NCBI GenBank assembly: GCA_900469475.1
Contig: UBXG01000004.1
Span: forward strand, 1-64,000
Source of the DNA: Hyphomicrobiales bacterium
GTDB lineage: Bacteria > Pseudomonadota > Alphaproteobacteria > Rhizobiales > Rhizobiaceae
DNA: 64,000 bases
Reading direction: 5' to 3'
Each line of letters begins with the position of its first letter. Positions within the stretch are counted from its first letter, which is position 1. The notes under the pieces were generated by a model. That model was not told the DNA's origin and did not search any database. It was given only the letters and a program-made list of their open reading frames with translations. Position numbers and translations under genes: made by a program. Shown here piece by piece: positions 53,664 to 61,719 of the stretch.

Positions 53664-53760
53664 AGCAATTCCAGGAAAAGTGCGTAGCGGTTTTCCGTCC
53701 GGAATTGCGTAAGTACAAAGGATGGAGCGTTTTCGCGATTCGAAGAAAAGCAGAAACGCT
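53664..53760. repeat. Rhizobial intergenic palindromes (two hairpins)
   Basis: GCAATTCC (53665-53672) and GGAATTGC (53701-53708) enclose an inner GGAAAA/TTTTCC pairing around GTGCGTAGCGG. The general pattern (AGAGCAATTCC..GTAGCGGTTTTCC..GGAATTGCG) is a dispersed element familiar from rhizobial genomes. A second hairpin, AGCGTTT/AAACGCT, lies at 53726-53732 and 53754-53760, ending 30 bases before the DUF2948 start. Confidence 0.65.
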
Positions 53761-53790
53761 CTATTGGCGCGATTAGGGATAAAAGGACGA

Positions 53791-54234
53791 ATGAGCGATC
53801 TCAAGCTAATGGCACTCGACACCGAGGACCTGGACGTCATCTCTGCCTATATGCAGGATAGCGTCTTCAAGGTCGGCGACATGTCCTTTGCGCCGAAGCA
53901 GGAGCAGTTTTCGCTCGCGGCCAACCGTTTCGTGTGGGAGCAGTTGGATCAGCGCAGCAAGCCTTACGAACGCCATCGTTCCGCGCTGGTGTTCAAGCGC
54001 GTCAAGGCAGTCCGCTCCAGTGGCATCGACCGGCGCAAGCGTGACGAGGTGTTGTCGCTGCTTGCCATCCGCTTCGAGCAGAAGGGCGAGGGGCCTGACG
54101 GCACGATCGAGCTTGCCCTTGCTGCCAACGCCACGATTGCGCTTGATGTCGAATGCATCGAGGCCCAGCTTGCGGATATCGGCGGCGCATGGGAAACGGC
54201 CCATAAGCCTCGACATCCCGACGCGGGCGAATAG
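53791..54234 (+). CDS. DUF2948 family protein
   Basis: A 147-residue protein: MSDLKLMALDTEDLDVISAYMQDSVFKVGDMSFAPKQEQFSLAANRFVWE is the conserved opening of the alphaproteobacterial DUF2948 family. Its place between murA and hisD is the same in many rhizobia. Its function is unknown. ATG 53791 has AAAAGGA six bases upstream; the frame is open to 53722 through the repeat, which is not part of the gene. Confidence 0.85.
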   Translation: MSDLKLMALDTEDLDVISAYMQDSVFKVGDMSFAPKQEQFSLAANRFVWEQLDQRSKPYERHRSALVFKRVKAVRSSGIDRRKRDEVLSLLAIRFEQKGEGPDGTIELALAANATIALDVECIEAQLADIGGAWETAHKPRHPDAGE

Positions 54235-54291
54235 ATAGCGACGGTTGGATTTTGCCGCCGCAGGCGGCCGTAGTGAAAGAGGAATATCAGT

Positions 54292-55590
54292 TTGGCTATC
54301 TGGCTGGATCAGGCGTCGGAAGGGTTCGAGCAGCAGTTCGCCGCATTCCTGACGACCAAGCGGGAAGTGTCCGAGGATGTGAATGCGGTGGTGCGCGGCA
54401 TCATCGACGATGTGCGGGCGCGGGGCGATGCCGCCCTTGCTCACTATTCCAAGAAATTCGAGGGCATCGATTTCGCCGTGACACCGATGCGCGTCACCGA
54501 AGCCGAGATCGATGCGGCCGTTGCCGCCGTTCCGGCCGAGGTCCTGGGCGCGCTGAAGGTCGCCGCCACGCGTATCGAATCGCATCACCGCCGGCAAATG
54601 CCGAAGGACGATATCTATGAGGACGATCTCGGCGTCGGCCTGGGATCGCGCTGGACGGCGATCGAGGCCGTCGGCCTCTATGTGCCCGGCGGTACGGCTA
54701 GCTATCCGAGCTCGGTGCTGATGAATGCCGTGCCGGCCAAGGTCGCCGGTGTCGACCGCGTCGTCATCGCCGTGCCGACCAAGGATGGCGCCGTCAATCC
54801 CGCCGTGCTTGCCGCCGCCCGCATGGCCGGCGTCGAGGAAATCTACCGTATCGGCGGCGCGCAGGCGATTGCCGCGCTTGCCTACGGTACCGAGACGATC
54901 GAGCCGGTCTATAAGATCACCGGCCCGGGCAATGCCTATGTTGCCGCAGCCAAGCGCCAGGTCTTCGGCACCGTCGGCATCGACATGATCGCCGGCCCTT
55001 CCGAAGTACTCGTCATTGCCGACAAGAACAACGATCCGGATTGGATCGCCGCCGACCTGCTGGCGCAGGCCGAGCATGACGAAAGTGCTCAATCGATCCT
55101 GATTACCGACGATGCCGAATTTGGCAGAGCCGTGGAAGCGGCGGTCGAGCGGCAGCTGAAGCAGCTTAGCCGCTCGCAGACGGCGGCAGCGAGCTGGCGG
55201 GATTTCGGCGCGGTCATCCTGGTCTCCGATCTGAAGAAGGCCATTCCGCTTGCCAACCGGATCGCCGCCGAGCATCTCGAACTCGCGGTCGACGACCCCG
55301 AGCCGCTGCTTGCCGGCGTGCGCAATGCCGGCGCGATCTTCGTCGGCCGTCATACGCCGGAGGTGATCGGCGATTATGTTGGCGGCTCGAACCATGTGCT
55401 GCCGACGGCCCGCTCCGCGCGCTTTTCCTCGGGTCTTTCCGTGCTCGATTTCGTCAAGCGCACCTCGATCCTCCGGCTTGGGCCGGATCAGCTTCGTGCA
55501 CTCGGGCCGGCGGCGATCGCGCTTGCCAATTCCGAGGGGCTGGATGCACATGCGCGATCGGTCGCGATCCGCCTCAATCTCGAGGGGTAA
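54292..55590 (+). CDS. hisD: Histidinol dehydrogenase
   Basis: A 432-residue enzyme of normal length. GLYVPGGTASYPSSVLMNAVPAKVAGV, YRIGGAQAIAALAYGTETI, DMIAGPSEVLVIAD, DLLAQAEHDESAQ (zinc and catalytic residues) and the late GAIFVGRHTPEVIGDYVGGSNHVLPT are all canonical. It carries out the last two oxidations of histidine synthesis. The start is TTG 54292, supported by AAAGAGGAAT eight bases upstream and a family-like N-terminus. It is 57 bases after DUF2948 and is followed three bases later by UPF0262. Confidence 0.96.
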   Translation: MAIWLDQASEGFEQQFAAFLTTKREVSEDVNAVVRGIIDDVRARGDAALAHYSKKFEGIDFAVTPMRVTEAEIDAAVAAVPAEVLGALKVAATRIESHHRRQMPKDDIYEDDLGVGLGSRWTAIEAVGLYVPGGTASYPSSVLMNAVPAKVAGVDRVVIAVPTKDGAVNPAVLAAARMAGVEEIYRIGGAQAIAALAYGTETIEPVYKITGPGNAYVAAAKRQVFGTVGIDMIAGPSEVLVIADKNNDPDWIAADLLAQAEHDESAQSILITDDAEFGRAVEAAVERQLKQLSRSQTAAASWRDFGAVILVSDLKKAIPLANRIAAEHLELAVDDPEPLLAGVRNAGAIFVGRHTPEVIGDYVGGSNHVLPTARSARFSSGLSVLDFVKRTSILRLGPDQLRALGPAAIALANSEGLDAHARSVAIRLNLEG

Positions 55591-55593
55591 GGC

Positions 55594-56067
55594 ATGGTCA
55601 AGGGCGTCTTCCGGCTGAGCGATGTGGTCCTCGACGACACGATCGGCCGTTCGACGCCCGATGTCGAGCACGAGCGCGCGGTCGCCATTTTCGACCTGAT
55701 TGAGGAAAACAGCTTCACGCCCGTCGGGCATGAGGGCGGGCCCTATCTGCTCAATCTTTCGCTGGTCGACCAGAAGCTGGTCTTCGACATCCGCATGGAA
55801 GATGGCGGCGTTGTCGCCACCCATATTCTGTCGCTGACGCCGTTTCGCCGGATCGTGAAGGATTATTTCATGATCTGCGAGAGCTATTACGAGGCGATCC
55901 GTTCGGCCACGCCAAGCCGTATCGAAGCGATCGACATGGGCCGGCGCGGCATCCACAACGAAGGCTCGCAGACGCTGATGGACCGGCTGAACGGCAAGAT
56001 CAGCGTGGATTTCGACACGGCGCGCCGGCTCTTCACGCTCGTCTGCGTGCTCTATTGGCGCGGGTGA
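55594..56067 (+). CDS. UPF0262 family protein
   Basis: A 157-residue protein. [36 protein letters not shown] and the repeated ...[49 protein letters not shown] are the recognisable blocks of this alphaproteobacterial family. The function is unknown; the constant link to hisD and the next gene suggests a housekeeping role. It starts three bases after the hisD stop. Confidence 0.88.
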   Translation: MVKGVFRLSDVVLDDTIGRSTPDVEHERAVAIFDLIEENSFTPVGHEGGPYLLNLSLVDQKLVFDIRMEDGGVVATHILSLTPFRRIVKDYFMICESYYEAIRSATPSRIEAIDMGRRGIHNEGSQTLMDRLNGKISVDFDTARRLFTLVCVLYWRG

Positions 56068-56072
56068 CTGCC

Positions 56073-56555
56073 ATGGACGAGCCGCAGGCGATCGAGCACA
56101 ATGGCAGGTCGTCCGGGGGCAAATCCCCCGGTGCCATCCTCTTCATGTGCGGCCTGAATACCATCCGTTCGCCGATGGCCGAAGCGATCGCTCGGCAGAT
56201 GCTGCCGCAGGGCACCTATATCGCCTCGGCTGGCGTACGTGCCGGCGAGCGCAATCCCTTCGTCGATGTCGTGCTTTCCGAGATGGGGCTTTCGCTCGGC
56301 CGGCGCCAGCCGCAGACCATGGAGGAGCTGGAGGACGATTTCTTCGATGTCATCATCACGCTCTCTCCCGAGGCGCATCACGCCGCGCTGGAACTGACGC
56401 GGGCCAATGCCGTCGACGTTATCTATTGGCCAACGATAGACCCCTCCGCCACGGACGGAACCCGCGAGCAGATTCTCGATGCCTATCGCGGCGTAAGGGA
56501 CTATCTTCTCGGTCTCATCGAGAGCAGGCTTGTGGAACATCGTGGTTCGCTTTAG
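56073..56555 (+). CDS. Low-molecular-weight protein phosphatase / arsenate reductase-like
   Basis: A 160-residue protein of the LMW-PTPase fold. ILFMCGLNTIRSPMAEAIARQ holds the C(X)5R phosphate loop near residue 29-35, here CGLNTIR instead of the more common CTGNTCR, and the second active-site region is near DPSATDG. It may be a tyrosine phosphatase or arsenate reductase; the altered loop makes prediction unsafe. ATG 56073 lies six bases after the UPF0262 stop; an in-frame GTG at 56064 and TTG at 56055 overlap it. Part of the conserved cluster. Confidence 0.8.
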   Translation: MDEPQAIEHNGRSSGGKSPGAILFMCGLNTIRSPMAEAIARQMLPQGTYIASAGVRAGERNPFVDVVLSEMGLSLGRRQPQTMEELEDDFFDVIITLSPEAHHAALELTRANAVDVIYWPTIDPSATDGTREQILDAYRGVRDYLLGLIESRLVEHRGSL

Positions 56556-56697
56556 AGCCGCAAGTGAAACAAATGCAGAAACCCTTATCAACGTGGTTCA
56601 CAAAACCGCGGCGATTGTGTAGTTTCCGCCCAAATTTCCGGCGACCCAGCCTTTTTGTCACGGGCGCCGACCTCAACCGACAGGAAAAGAAGCTTTA

Positions 56698-56916
56698 ATG
56701 CCGAAAGAAGAAGTCCTCGAATTTCCCGGTGTCGTTACCGAACTCCTGCCGAACGCAACCTTTCGCGTGAAGCTGGAAAACGAGCACGAGATCATTGCCC
56801 ACACCGCGGGCCGCATGCGCAAGAACCGCATCCGCGTTCTGGCCGGCGACAAGGTGCTGGTGGAAATGACCCCTTACGACCTGACCAAGGGCCGCATCAC
56901 CTACCGTTTCAAATAG
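56698..56916 (+). CDS. infA: Translation initiation factor IF-1
   Basis: A 72-residue S1-fold protein with the invariant sequence: [19 protein letters not shown], the [31 protein letters not shown] core, and [16 protein letters not shown]. It binds the ribosomal A site during initiation. AAAAGAAGC lies upstream. Its place before maf is conserved in rhizobia. Confidence 0.97.
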   Translation: MPKEEVLEFPGVVTELLPNATFRVKLENEHEIIAHTAGRMRKNRIRVLAGDKVLVEMTPYDLTKGRITYRFK

Positions 56917-57006
56917 TACGCCGCTCGCTGGAGCCGGATGCCCCGACATTTTTCGGCATCATGCTCCGGAGCCGGCTCTCATTCCCGCATGACAGGTCGA
57001 GATCTG

Positions 57007-57627
57007 ATGGCGTTGAAACACAAGCTGATACTGGCCTCCGGATCGCCGCGTCGCGTCGAGCTCCTGCATCAGTCAGGCATCGAGCCCGCGCGCCTTATGC
57101 CCATGGACATCGACGAGACGCCGAAGAAGGCGGAGCATCCGCGCTCGCTGGCGCGGCGGCTTTCGGCGGAGAAGGGTGATGCAGCCTTTGCCGCTATCAA
57201 GAGCGATGCCGCCTGGCAGGGGAGCTATATCCTTTCGGCCGATACGGTCGTTGCCGTCGGACGGCGCATCCTGCCCAAGGCGGAGTTTGTCGACGAGGCG
57301 GCTGCAGCCCTGCATCTGCTCTCCGGGCGCGGCCATGTCGTCTATACCGGCATCTGCCTGATCACGCCGGACCGCAAGGCCCGCCAGAAGGTCGTCGAGA
57401 CCAAGGTGCGTTTCAAGCGGCTCTCCGGCCGCGACATCGACATGTATCTCGCCTCCGGACAATGGCGGGGCAAGGCAGGGGCCTATGGCATACAGGGGCT
57501 TGCAGGCTCCTTCGTGCAAAAGCTCGTCGGTTCCTACACCAATGTCGTCGGATTGCCGCTTTATGAGACCATGCTGTTGCTCGCGGGCGAGGGATTCGAC
57601 GTCCACGCCGGATGGCAGGAAGGATAA
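57007..57627 (+). CDS. maf: Maf-family nucleotide pyrophosphatase
   Basis: A 206-residue protein. [19 protein letters not shown] is the family signature, followed by ERKAxxxA-type residues ([10 protein letters not shown]), [41 protein letters not shown] and [15 protein letters not shown]. Members hydrolyse non-canonical or ordinary nucleoside triphosphates to monophosphates. ATG 57007 (MALKHKL) fits the family; ATG 56989 is an alternative. The stop is six bases before the yacG start. Confidence 0.92.
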   Translation: MALKHKLILASGSPRRVELLHQSGIEPARLMPMDIDETPKKAEHPRSLARRLSAEKGDAAFAAIKSDAAWQGSYILSADTVVAVGRRILPKAEFVDEAAAALHLLSGRGHVVYTGICLITPDRKARQKVVETKVRFKRLSGRDIDMYLASGQWRGKAGAYGIQGLAGSFVQKLVGSYTNVVGLPLYETMLLLAGEGFDVHAGWQEG

Positions 57628-57632
57628 AGCTG

Positions 57633-57848
57633 ATGACGAAGGCTGAAGAGATCAAGGTTGGCTCGAAGGTCGAGCCGCTGCGCAAGACGCGTCCCTGTCC
57701 GGAATGCGGCCGCCCGTCGGTGCGCGAGCACTATCCCTTCTGCTCGGATCGCTGCCGTTCCGTCGATCTTTCGCGCTGGCTCAACGGCTCCTATGCCATC
57801 CCAGTAACCGAAGACGAGACGAAGGCCGACGGCTCCGATCAGGACTGA
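57633..57848 (+). CDS. yacG: DNA gyrase inhibitor YacG
   Basis: A 71-residue zinc-ribbon protein. CPECGRP and FCSDRCRSVDLSRWLNGSYAIP give the four-Cys zinc site and the conserved tail that binds gyrase subunit B. ATG 57633 has AAGGATAAAG upstream; an ATG at 57612 overlaps maf and is less likely. It ends the core cluster before tRNA-Phe. Confidence 0.92.
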   Translation: MTKAEEIKVGSKVEPLRKTRPCPECGRPSVREHYPFCSDRCRSVDLSRWLNGSYAIPVTEDETKADGSDQD

Positions 57849-57945
57849 ATGAGGTTTTCCAAAGAGGTTCGATGTTGCGAACCTCTTCATTTCGTTTGCG
57901 AATTGGCAAAATTCGATTTCCTGTCAAAAAAGAGTCATTTGCGGC

Positions 57946-57973
57946 TGGACATGGCCGAACAAGATGCTATAAC
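57946..57973 (+). promoter_or_regulatory. Candidate tRNA-Phe promoter
   Basis: TGGACA (57946-57951), a 16-base spacer and TATAAC (57968-57973), about 70 bases before the tRNA. It is a reasonable sigma-70 type promoter for a rhizobial stable RNA. Confidence 0.5.
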
Positions 57974-58044
57974 CCCGCTCGCTTCCGGGGTGAACCAACC
58001 GCCCAGCGCCTTTCACGGCTCTTCTCTCGACGCGAAGCACGGAT

Positions 58045-58120
58045 GCCCAGATAGCTCAGTTGGTAGAGCAGCGGATTGAAAATCCGCGTGTCGCTGGTTC
58101 GATTCCGGCTCTGGGCACCA
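58045..58120 (+). tRNA. tRNA-Phe(GAA)
   Basis: Acceptor GCCCAGA pairs with TCTGGGC, followed by A and an encoded CCA. The D arm is AGCTCAGTTGGTAGAGC, the anticodon stem GCGGA/TCCGC with loop TTGAAAA (anticodon GAA), and the T arm CTGGTTCGATTCCGG. It is 76 bases with CCA. Its 3' end is copied at 59391-59416. Confidence 0.96.
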
Positions 58121-58717
58121 CTACCAACTTTCGAAATTTTCCACTTCTGTCGGATGCCTGGTCGGTCCTGGCGACCTCGGAACGAGAGTGGAGTACGCTT
58201 CTGCGTCCATACGACTATCAAGTCGGAAGAATTATCAAACGATGCTCTCTTCGGGGTCAGGTCCTTCGGCGGTTCGATGGGCGCGGCGGAGGCCAGCTCC
58301 TCCGCGATCATCAGGATCATGGCTCGCAGCTCAAAACCGAATAGCCAACGGCGCTTGTCCAACGGAGGGACAGTGTTTTTAACCAGCTTTCAGCTTCGCT
58401 CGCTGAACGTTCGGCATGTCATGACAGAAATCGTTCAGCGCCAAAAGAAAGGCGACCTTGGTCAGTTGATCAGGGCGGACTATGCCGCACTGAAACAACA
58501 CGATCAGCTTTGATGCAAAACCTTCCTTATTATAGTCATTTGGATCGAACCATGTCCGCTTTACCACCTCATTAAACACTATTCGAACTTTGCCAAATCG
58601 TTCGGCATCAGAATGTCATTGGAGAGGCGTTGCAAACGCTCCATTGTATCCCTTCAACCAGTCTAGCGCTGGAAGCGTCTAAAGGAACTATTGAATGCTT
58701 CCGGATTCAGGGGGCGG
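58121..58717. other. No recognisable gene
   Basis: This 597-base stretch of the tRNA-Phe element holds only short frames without good starts. A 66-codon minus-strand frame at 58379-58579 reads somewhat like protein but has no ribosome site. It is probably decayed DNA. Confidence 0.4.
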
Positions 58718-58885
58718 CTAAAGTACAGTTTGAGGACGCGTTGGCCGATCGCGCTCGATCCGTAGGGCCTTAAGCATTGCAGCCTTCTCGATTCGGGCGG
58801 CAACGTCACCTGTTGTAATGGCACGGAAGACCGTGTCGGTTTTCTCTCTGATGGGGCATTGGAACCGCTTTGAACGTTTTGACAT
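58718..58885 (-). CDS. Putative 55-residue protein, coupled to the preceding micro-ORF
   Basis: A basic, helical frame (MSKRSKRFQCPIREKTDTVF, then AITTGDVAARIEKAAMLKALRIERD). It has no ribosome site of its own, but the ATG is only two bases after the stop of the well-started ORF upstream, so translation by coupling is plausible. The composition looks like a real small protein. The function is unknown. Confidence 0.42.
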   Translation of the reverse strand: MSKRSKRFQCPIREKTDTVFRAITTGDVAARIEKAAMLKALRIERDRPTRPQTVL

Positions 58886-58887
58886 GA

Positions 58888-59016
58888 TCACAACCAAAGA
58901 TGAACTGACGGAAGGCTGAGGCTGAGAATAGCCGCCGCACCAGCGATCAAGACAGAGGTCTCTATCAGCATGCGCATCGAGCGTCGTACTGTGTTGGCAA
59001 TAAGAACGTTTTGCAT
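58888..59016 (-). CDS. Putative 42-residue membrane microprotein
   Basis: ATG 59016 is preceded by ACAAGGAGCCAAA, an excellent ribosome site at seven bases. The product has a basic start (MQNVLIANTVRRSMRM) and one hydrophobic helix (LIETSVLIAGAAAILSLSLP), so a small membrane protein is likely. It is read together with the 55-residue ORF that begins two bases later. Upstream 59017-59110 is very AT-rich and can hold a promoter. No relative is known to me. Confidence 0.5.
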   Translation of the reverse strand: MQNVLIANTVRRSMRMLIETSVLIAGAAAILSLSLPSVHLWL

Positions 59017-59178
59017 TTTGGCTCCTTGTTATAATTATTTTCTAGGATTCAGGCATACTATCACATTTTTTAGAAAATTTTCATAATATTTTTGATTGTT
59101 AATTTTAGCGGTAACTTACTGTTTTGGCTCTGTCATTGGGAGAGATTGAATAGCCCCGAGTTTCGTAGAGATCTCGGG

Positions 59179-59322
59179 TCAGATTTTCTGCTGCTTCTCG
59201 AACGCGACAGGCGATAGCATCCCGTTCCTGACGTGTTTGCGTTTCGGCTTGTGGAACATCTCGATGTAATCGAACACGTCCCGACGTGCTTCATTGCGTG
59301 ATCGGTAGACCCTGCCTGCATC
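59179..59322 (-). pseudogene. IS3-family OrfB C-terminal fragment
   Basis: The frame reads GRVYRSRNEARRDVFDYIEMFHKPKRKHVRNGMLSPVAFE and ends in KQQKI-stop. This is the well-known end of IS3-group transposases (YRTR.EAR.DVFDYIE.FYNP.RRH..LG.LSP.EFE). Nothing upstream remains, so it is a dead end-piece. It lies just inside the right attachment copy. Confidence 0.85.
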
Positions 59323-59390
59323 GGAACTGCGCGGCTGCGATATCGATACAATTGCGACATGACATGCTAGAATGTCTACGAATGGTAGAA

Positions 59391-59416
59391 TGGTTCGATT
59401 CCGGCGCTGGGCACCA
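59391..59416 (+). repeat. Duplicated 3' end of tRNA-Phe (right attachment site)
   Basis: A 26-base copy of the tRNA-Phe T-arm and acceptor end including CCA, starting TGGTTCGATTCCGG; it differs from the tRNA at one position (G at 59405 where the tRNA has T at 58109 or the adjacent base in alignment). The sequence before it is unrelated to tRNA, so it is not a second tRNA gene. Confidence 0.85.
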
Positions 59417-59754
59417 TCTTTTCTCCCAAATCATGCGGACAATGAAGCGCGACGCTGGCTTCGACCAATTCTTCGTTCAGATCGCGTTTTCGGATGAGTG
59501 CCCGCCGTGCGTGCTTGGTCATTGAAGTGAAGATTTTTGCGTGCGGTGTTTTGATCGCAACCATCTTATGGTTGTGTTTCATTAATTCGGTGCATGATCC
59601 CATCAAGATATTGATGACATTCGGAATCAAGCGTACGAATTATTGACAGATCACCTATTGATTCGAAGCGAGTCATACCGCACTTTAGATACGGCGGGAT
59701 AAAGTGATCTCGTAAAAGCCGGCGTTAATTGCAATAGCAAGCTACCGAGGCGCC
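59417..59754. other. Leader region of prkA, no gene recognised
   Basis: No convincing gene lies in these 338 bases. A TTGACA at 59643-59648 could be a -35 element, but no good -10 follows at 16-18 bases. The DNA is relatively AT-rich, consistent with the edge of the integrated element and the promoter region of prkA. Confidence 0.35.
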
Positions 59755-61701
59755 ATGTTAAACAACGATGTTCTGTTCAACACGTTCGCCCGTACTTTTG
59801 AAGCACGGCGCGAAGTCGAGATGTCATTCTCAGAATACCTGGAAGCCTGCCGGGACGACCCGCTCATGTACGCAAATGCGGCAGAGCGGCTACTGGCAGC
59901 CATGGGCGAACCACTGCTGATCGATACGGCCAAGGATACAAGGCTTGGGCGTATTTTCATGAACCGGACCATCCGGACTTATCCAGCTTTTTCGGGCTTT
60001 TTCGGCATGGAAGAGACGATCGAACGCATCGTCGCCTTCTTCCGACATGCGGCCCAGGGGCTGGAGGAGCGCAAGCAGATCCTCTATCTGCTCGGGCCTG
60101 TCGGCGGCGGCAAGTCATCGCTTGCCGAGCGGCTGAAATCCTTGATGGAAGTTCATCCCATCTATGTGCTGAAGGCCGGAAACGAGCTGAGCCCGGTCTT
60201 CGAAAGCCCGCTCAGCCTGTTCGATCCCGTCACCATGGGGCCGATGATCGAGGAGCGCTACGGCATTCCGCGTCGGCGTCTGACCGGGCTTATGAGCCCC
60301 TGGTGCCTCAAGCGGCTGGAAGAGTTCGAAGGCGATATTTCCCGCTTCCGCGTCGTCAGGATACAGCCCTCAAGGCTGCGGCAAATTGCCGTCGCCAAGA
60401 CGGAACCGGGCGACGAGAACAACCAGGACATTTCCTCGCTGGTCGGCAAGGTGGATATCCGCAAGCTCGAAAGTCTCGCGCAGAATGATCCGGATGCCTA
60501 CAGCTACTCCGGCGCATTGAACCGTGCCAACCAGGGCATTCTCGAGTTCGTCGAAATGTTCAAAGCGCCCATCAAGATGCTGCACCCGTTGCTGACGGCG
60601 ACGCAGGAAGGCAATTACATCGGTACGGAAAATATCGGTGCGATACCCTTCTCCGGCATTATCCTGGCGCACTCAAACGAGTCGGAATGGCAGACATTCA
60701 AGGCCAACAAGAACAATGAGGCATTCATCGACCGCATCTGCGTGGTGAAAGTGCCTTATTGCCTCAGGGTCACCGAAGAGCAGAAGATCTACGAGAAGCT
60801 GATCGAGGAATCCGAGCTCAGCGACGCGCCCTGCGCGCCGTCGACCCTGGAAACGCTCGCCCGCTTCACGGTTCTGACGCGGCTTTCCAAGCACGAGAAT
60901 TCGACCGCGTTCTCCAAGCTTCGGGTCTATGACGGCGAGAGCCTGAAGGAGACCGATCCGAGGGCGCGCAGCGTGCAGGAATATCGCGATACGGCCGGTG
61001 TCGACGAGGGCATGGATGGGGCCTCCACCCGTTTTGCTTTCAAAGTGCTGGCGGCGACCTTCAACTACGATACGACAGAAGTCGGCGCCGATCCGGTGCA
61101 TCTGATGTACATGCTGGAGCAGGCAATCCGCCGCGAACAGCTGCCACTTGAAACCGAGAAGCTCTATATCGAGTTTATCAAGAGCGAACTCGGACCACGC
61201 TACGCGGAGTTCATCGGCAACGAGATCCAGAAGGCCTATCTGGAATCCTATTCGGATTACGGACAGAACCTCTTTGATCGCTACGTCGACTATGCCGACG
61301 CCTGGATCGAGGATGTGGACTTCAAGGATCCCGATACAGGCCAGCTTCTGGACCGCGAGCTTCTCAACCAGGAGCTCACCAAAATCGAGAAGCCGGCCGG
61401 CATCGCCAATCCGAAGGATTTCCGCAACGAGGTCGTCAAGTTCTGCCTGCGGGCGCGAGCGAGCCACGGCGGCAAGAACCCGTCCTGGACCAGCTACGAG
61501 AAGATCCGTGAAGTCATCGAAAAGCGGATGTTCTCCCAGGTCGAGGACCTTTTGCCCGTCATCTCGTTCGGTTCCAAGAAGGATGGCGAGACGGAGAAGA
61601 AACATGGCGAATTCGTCGAGCGGATGGTCGCGCGGGGTTACACCGAACGGCAGGTCCGGCGCCTTGTGGAATGGTACATGCGTGTGAAACAGGCGGGATG
61701 A
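59755..61701 (+). CDS. prkA: PrkA-family serine protein kinase / AAA protein
   Basis: A 648-residue protein (YeaG in E. coli). The AAA-type ATPase part has Walker A GPVGGGKS at 114-121 in QILYLLGPVGGGKSSLAERL. The second family block is GILEFVEMFKAPIKMLHPLLTATQEG, and the C-terminal PrkA kinase-like domain runs from ~420 on. It acts in stress and nutrient-limitation responses and is always linked to the next two genes. GAGG lies just before ATG 59755. It heads the three-gene operon; YeaH follows after 18 bases. Confidence 0.94.
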   Translation: MLNNDVLFNTFARTFEARREVEMSFSEYLEACRDDPLMYANAAERLLAAMGEPLLIDTAKDTRLGRIFMNRTIRTYPAFSGFFGMEETIERIVAFFRHAAQGLEERKQILYLLGPVGGGKSSLAERLKSLMEVHPIYVLKAGNELSPVFESPLSLFDPVTMGPMIEERYGIPRRRLTGLMSPWCLKRLEEFEGDISRFRVVRIQPSRLRQIAVAKTEPGDENNQDISSLVGKVDIRKLESLAQNDPDAYSYSGALNRANQGILEFVEMFKAPIKMLHPLLTATQEGNYIGTENIGAIPFSGIILAHSNESEWQTFKANKNNEAFIDRICVVKVPYCLRVTEEQKIYEKLIEESELSDAPCAPSTLETLARFTVLTRLSKHENSTAFSKLRVYDGESLKETDPRARSVQEYRDTAGVDEGMDGASTRFAFKVLAATFNYDTTEVGADPVHLMYMLEQAIRREQLPLETEKLYIEFIKSELGPRYAEFIGNEIQKAYLESYSDYGQNLFDRYVDYADAWIEDVDFKDPDTGQLLDRELLNQELTKIEKPAGIANPKDFRNEVVKFCLRARASHGGKNPSWTSYEKIREVIEKRMFSQVEDLLPVISFGSKKDGETEKKHGEFVERMVARGYTERQVRRLVEWYMRVKQAG

Positions 61702-61719
61702 GCCACCAAGGAAGAAGGA

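Larger units (their letters stand above)
58095..59416. mobile_element. Decayed integrative element at tRNA-Phe
   Basis: The last 26 bases of tRNA-Phe (58095-58120) recur at 59391-59416 with a single difference, in the same orientation. This is the direct-repeat pattern left by site-specific integration into a tRNA gene. The ~1.27 kb in between is AT-richer than the core, has no integrase, and holds an IS3 transposase fragment and two micro-ORFs, so the element has lost most of its content. Confidence 0.8.

Noticed and set aside
53806..55956. A 716-codon open frame antisense to DUF2948, hisD and UPF0262
   Set aside because: It is a by-product of GC-rich codon use; the plus-strand genes are well-known families with ribosome sites, and the antisense product has no recognisable domain.
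58379..58579. A 66-residue minus-strand frame (MFNEVVKRTWFDPND..)
   Set aside because: The composition is plausible but there is no ribosome site and no coupling to another gene; it was left as undetermined DNA in the tRNA-Phe element.
59376..59630. An 84-codon minus-strand frame crossing the right attachment copy
   Set aside because: It reads through the tRNA-derived repeat, lacks a ribosome site and has no family likeness.
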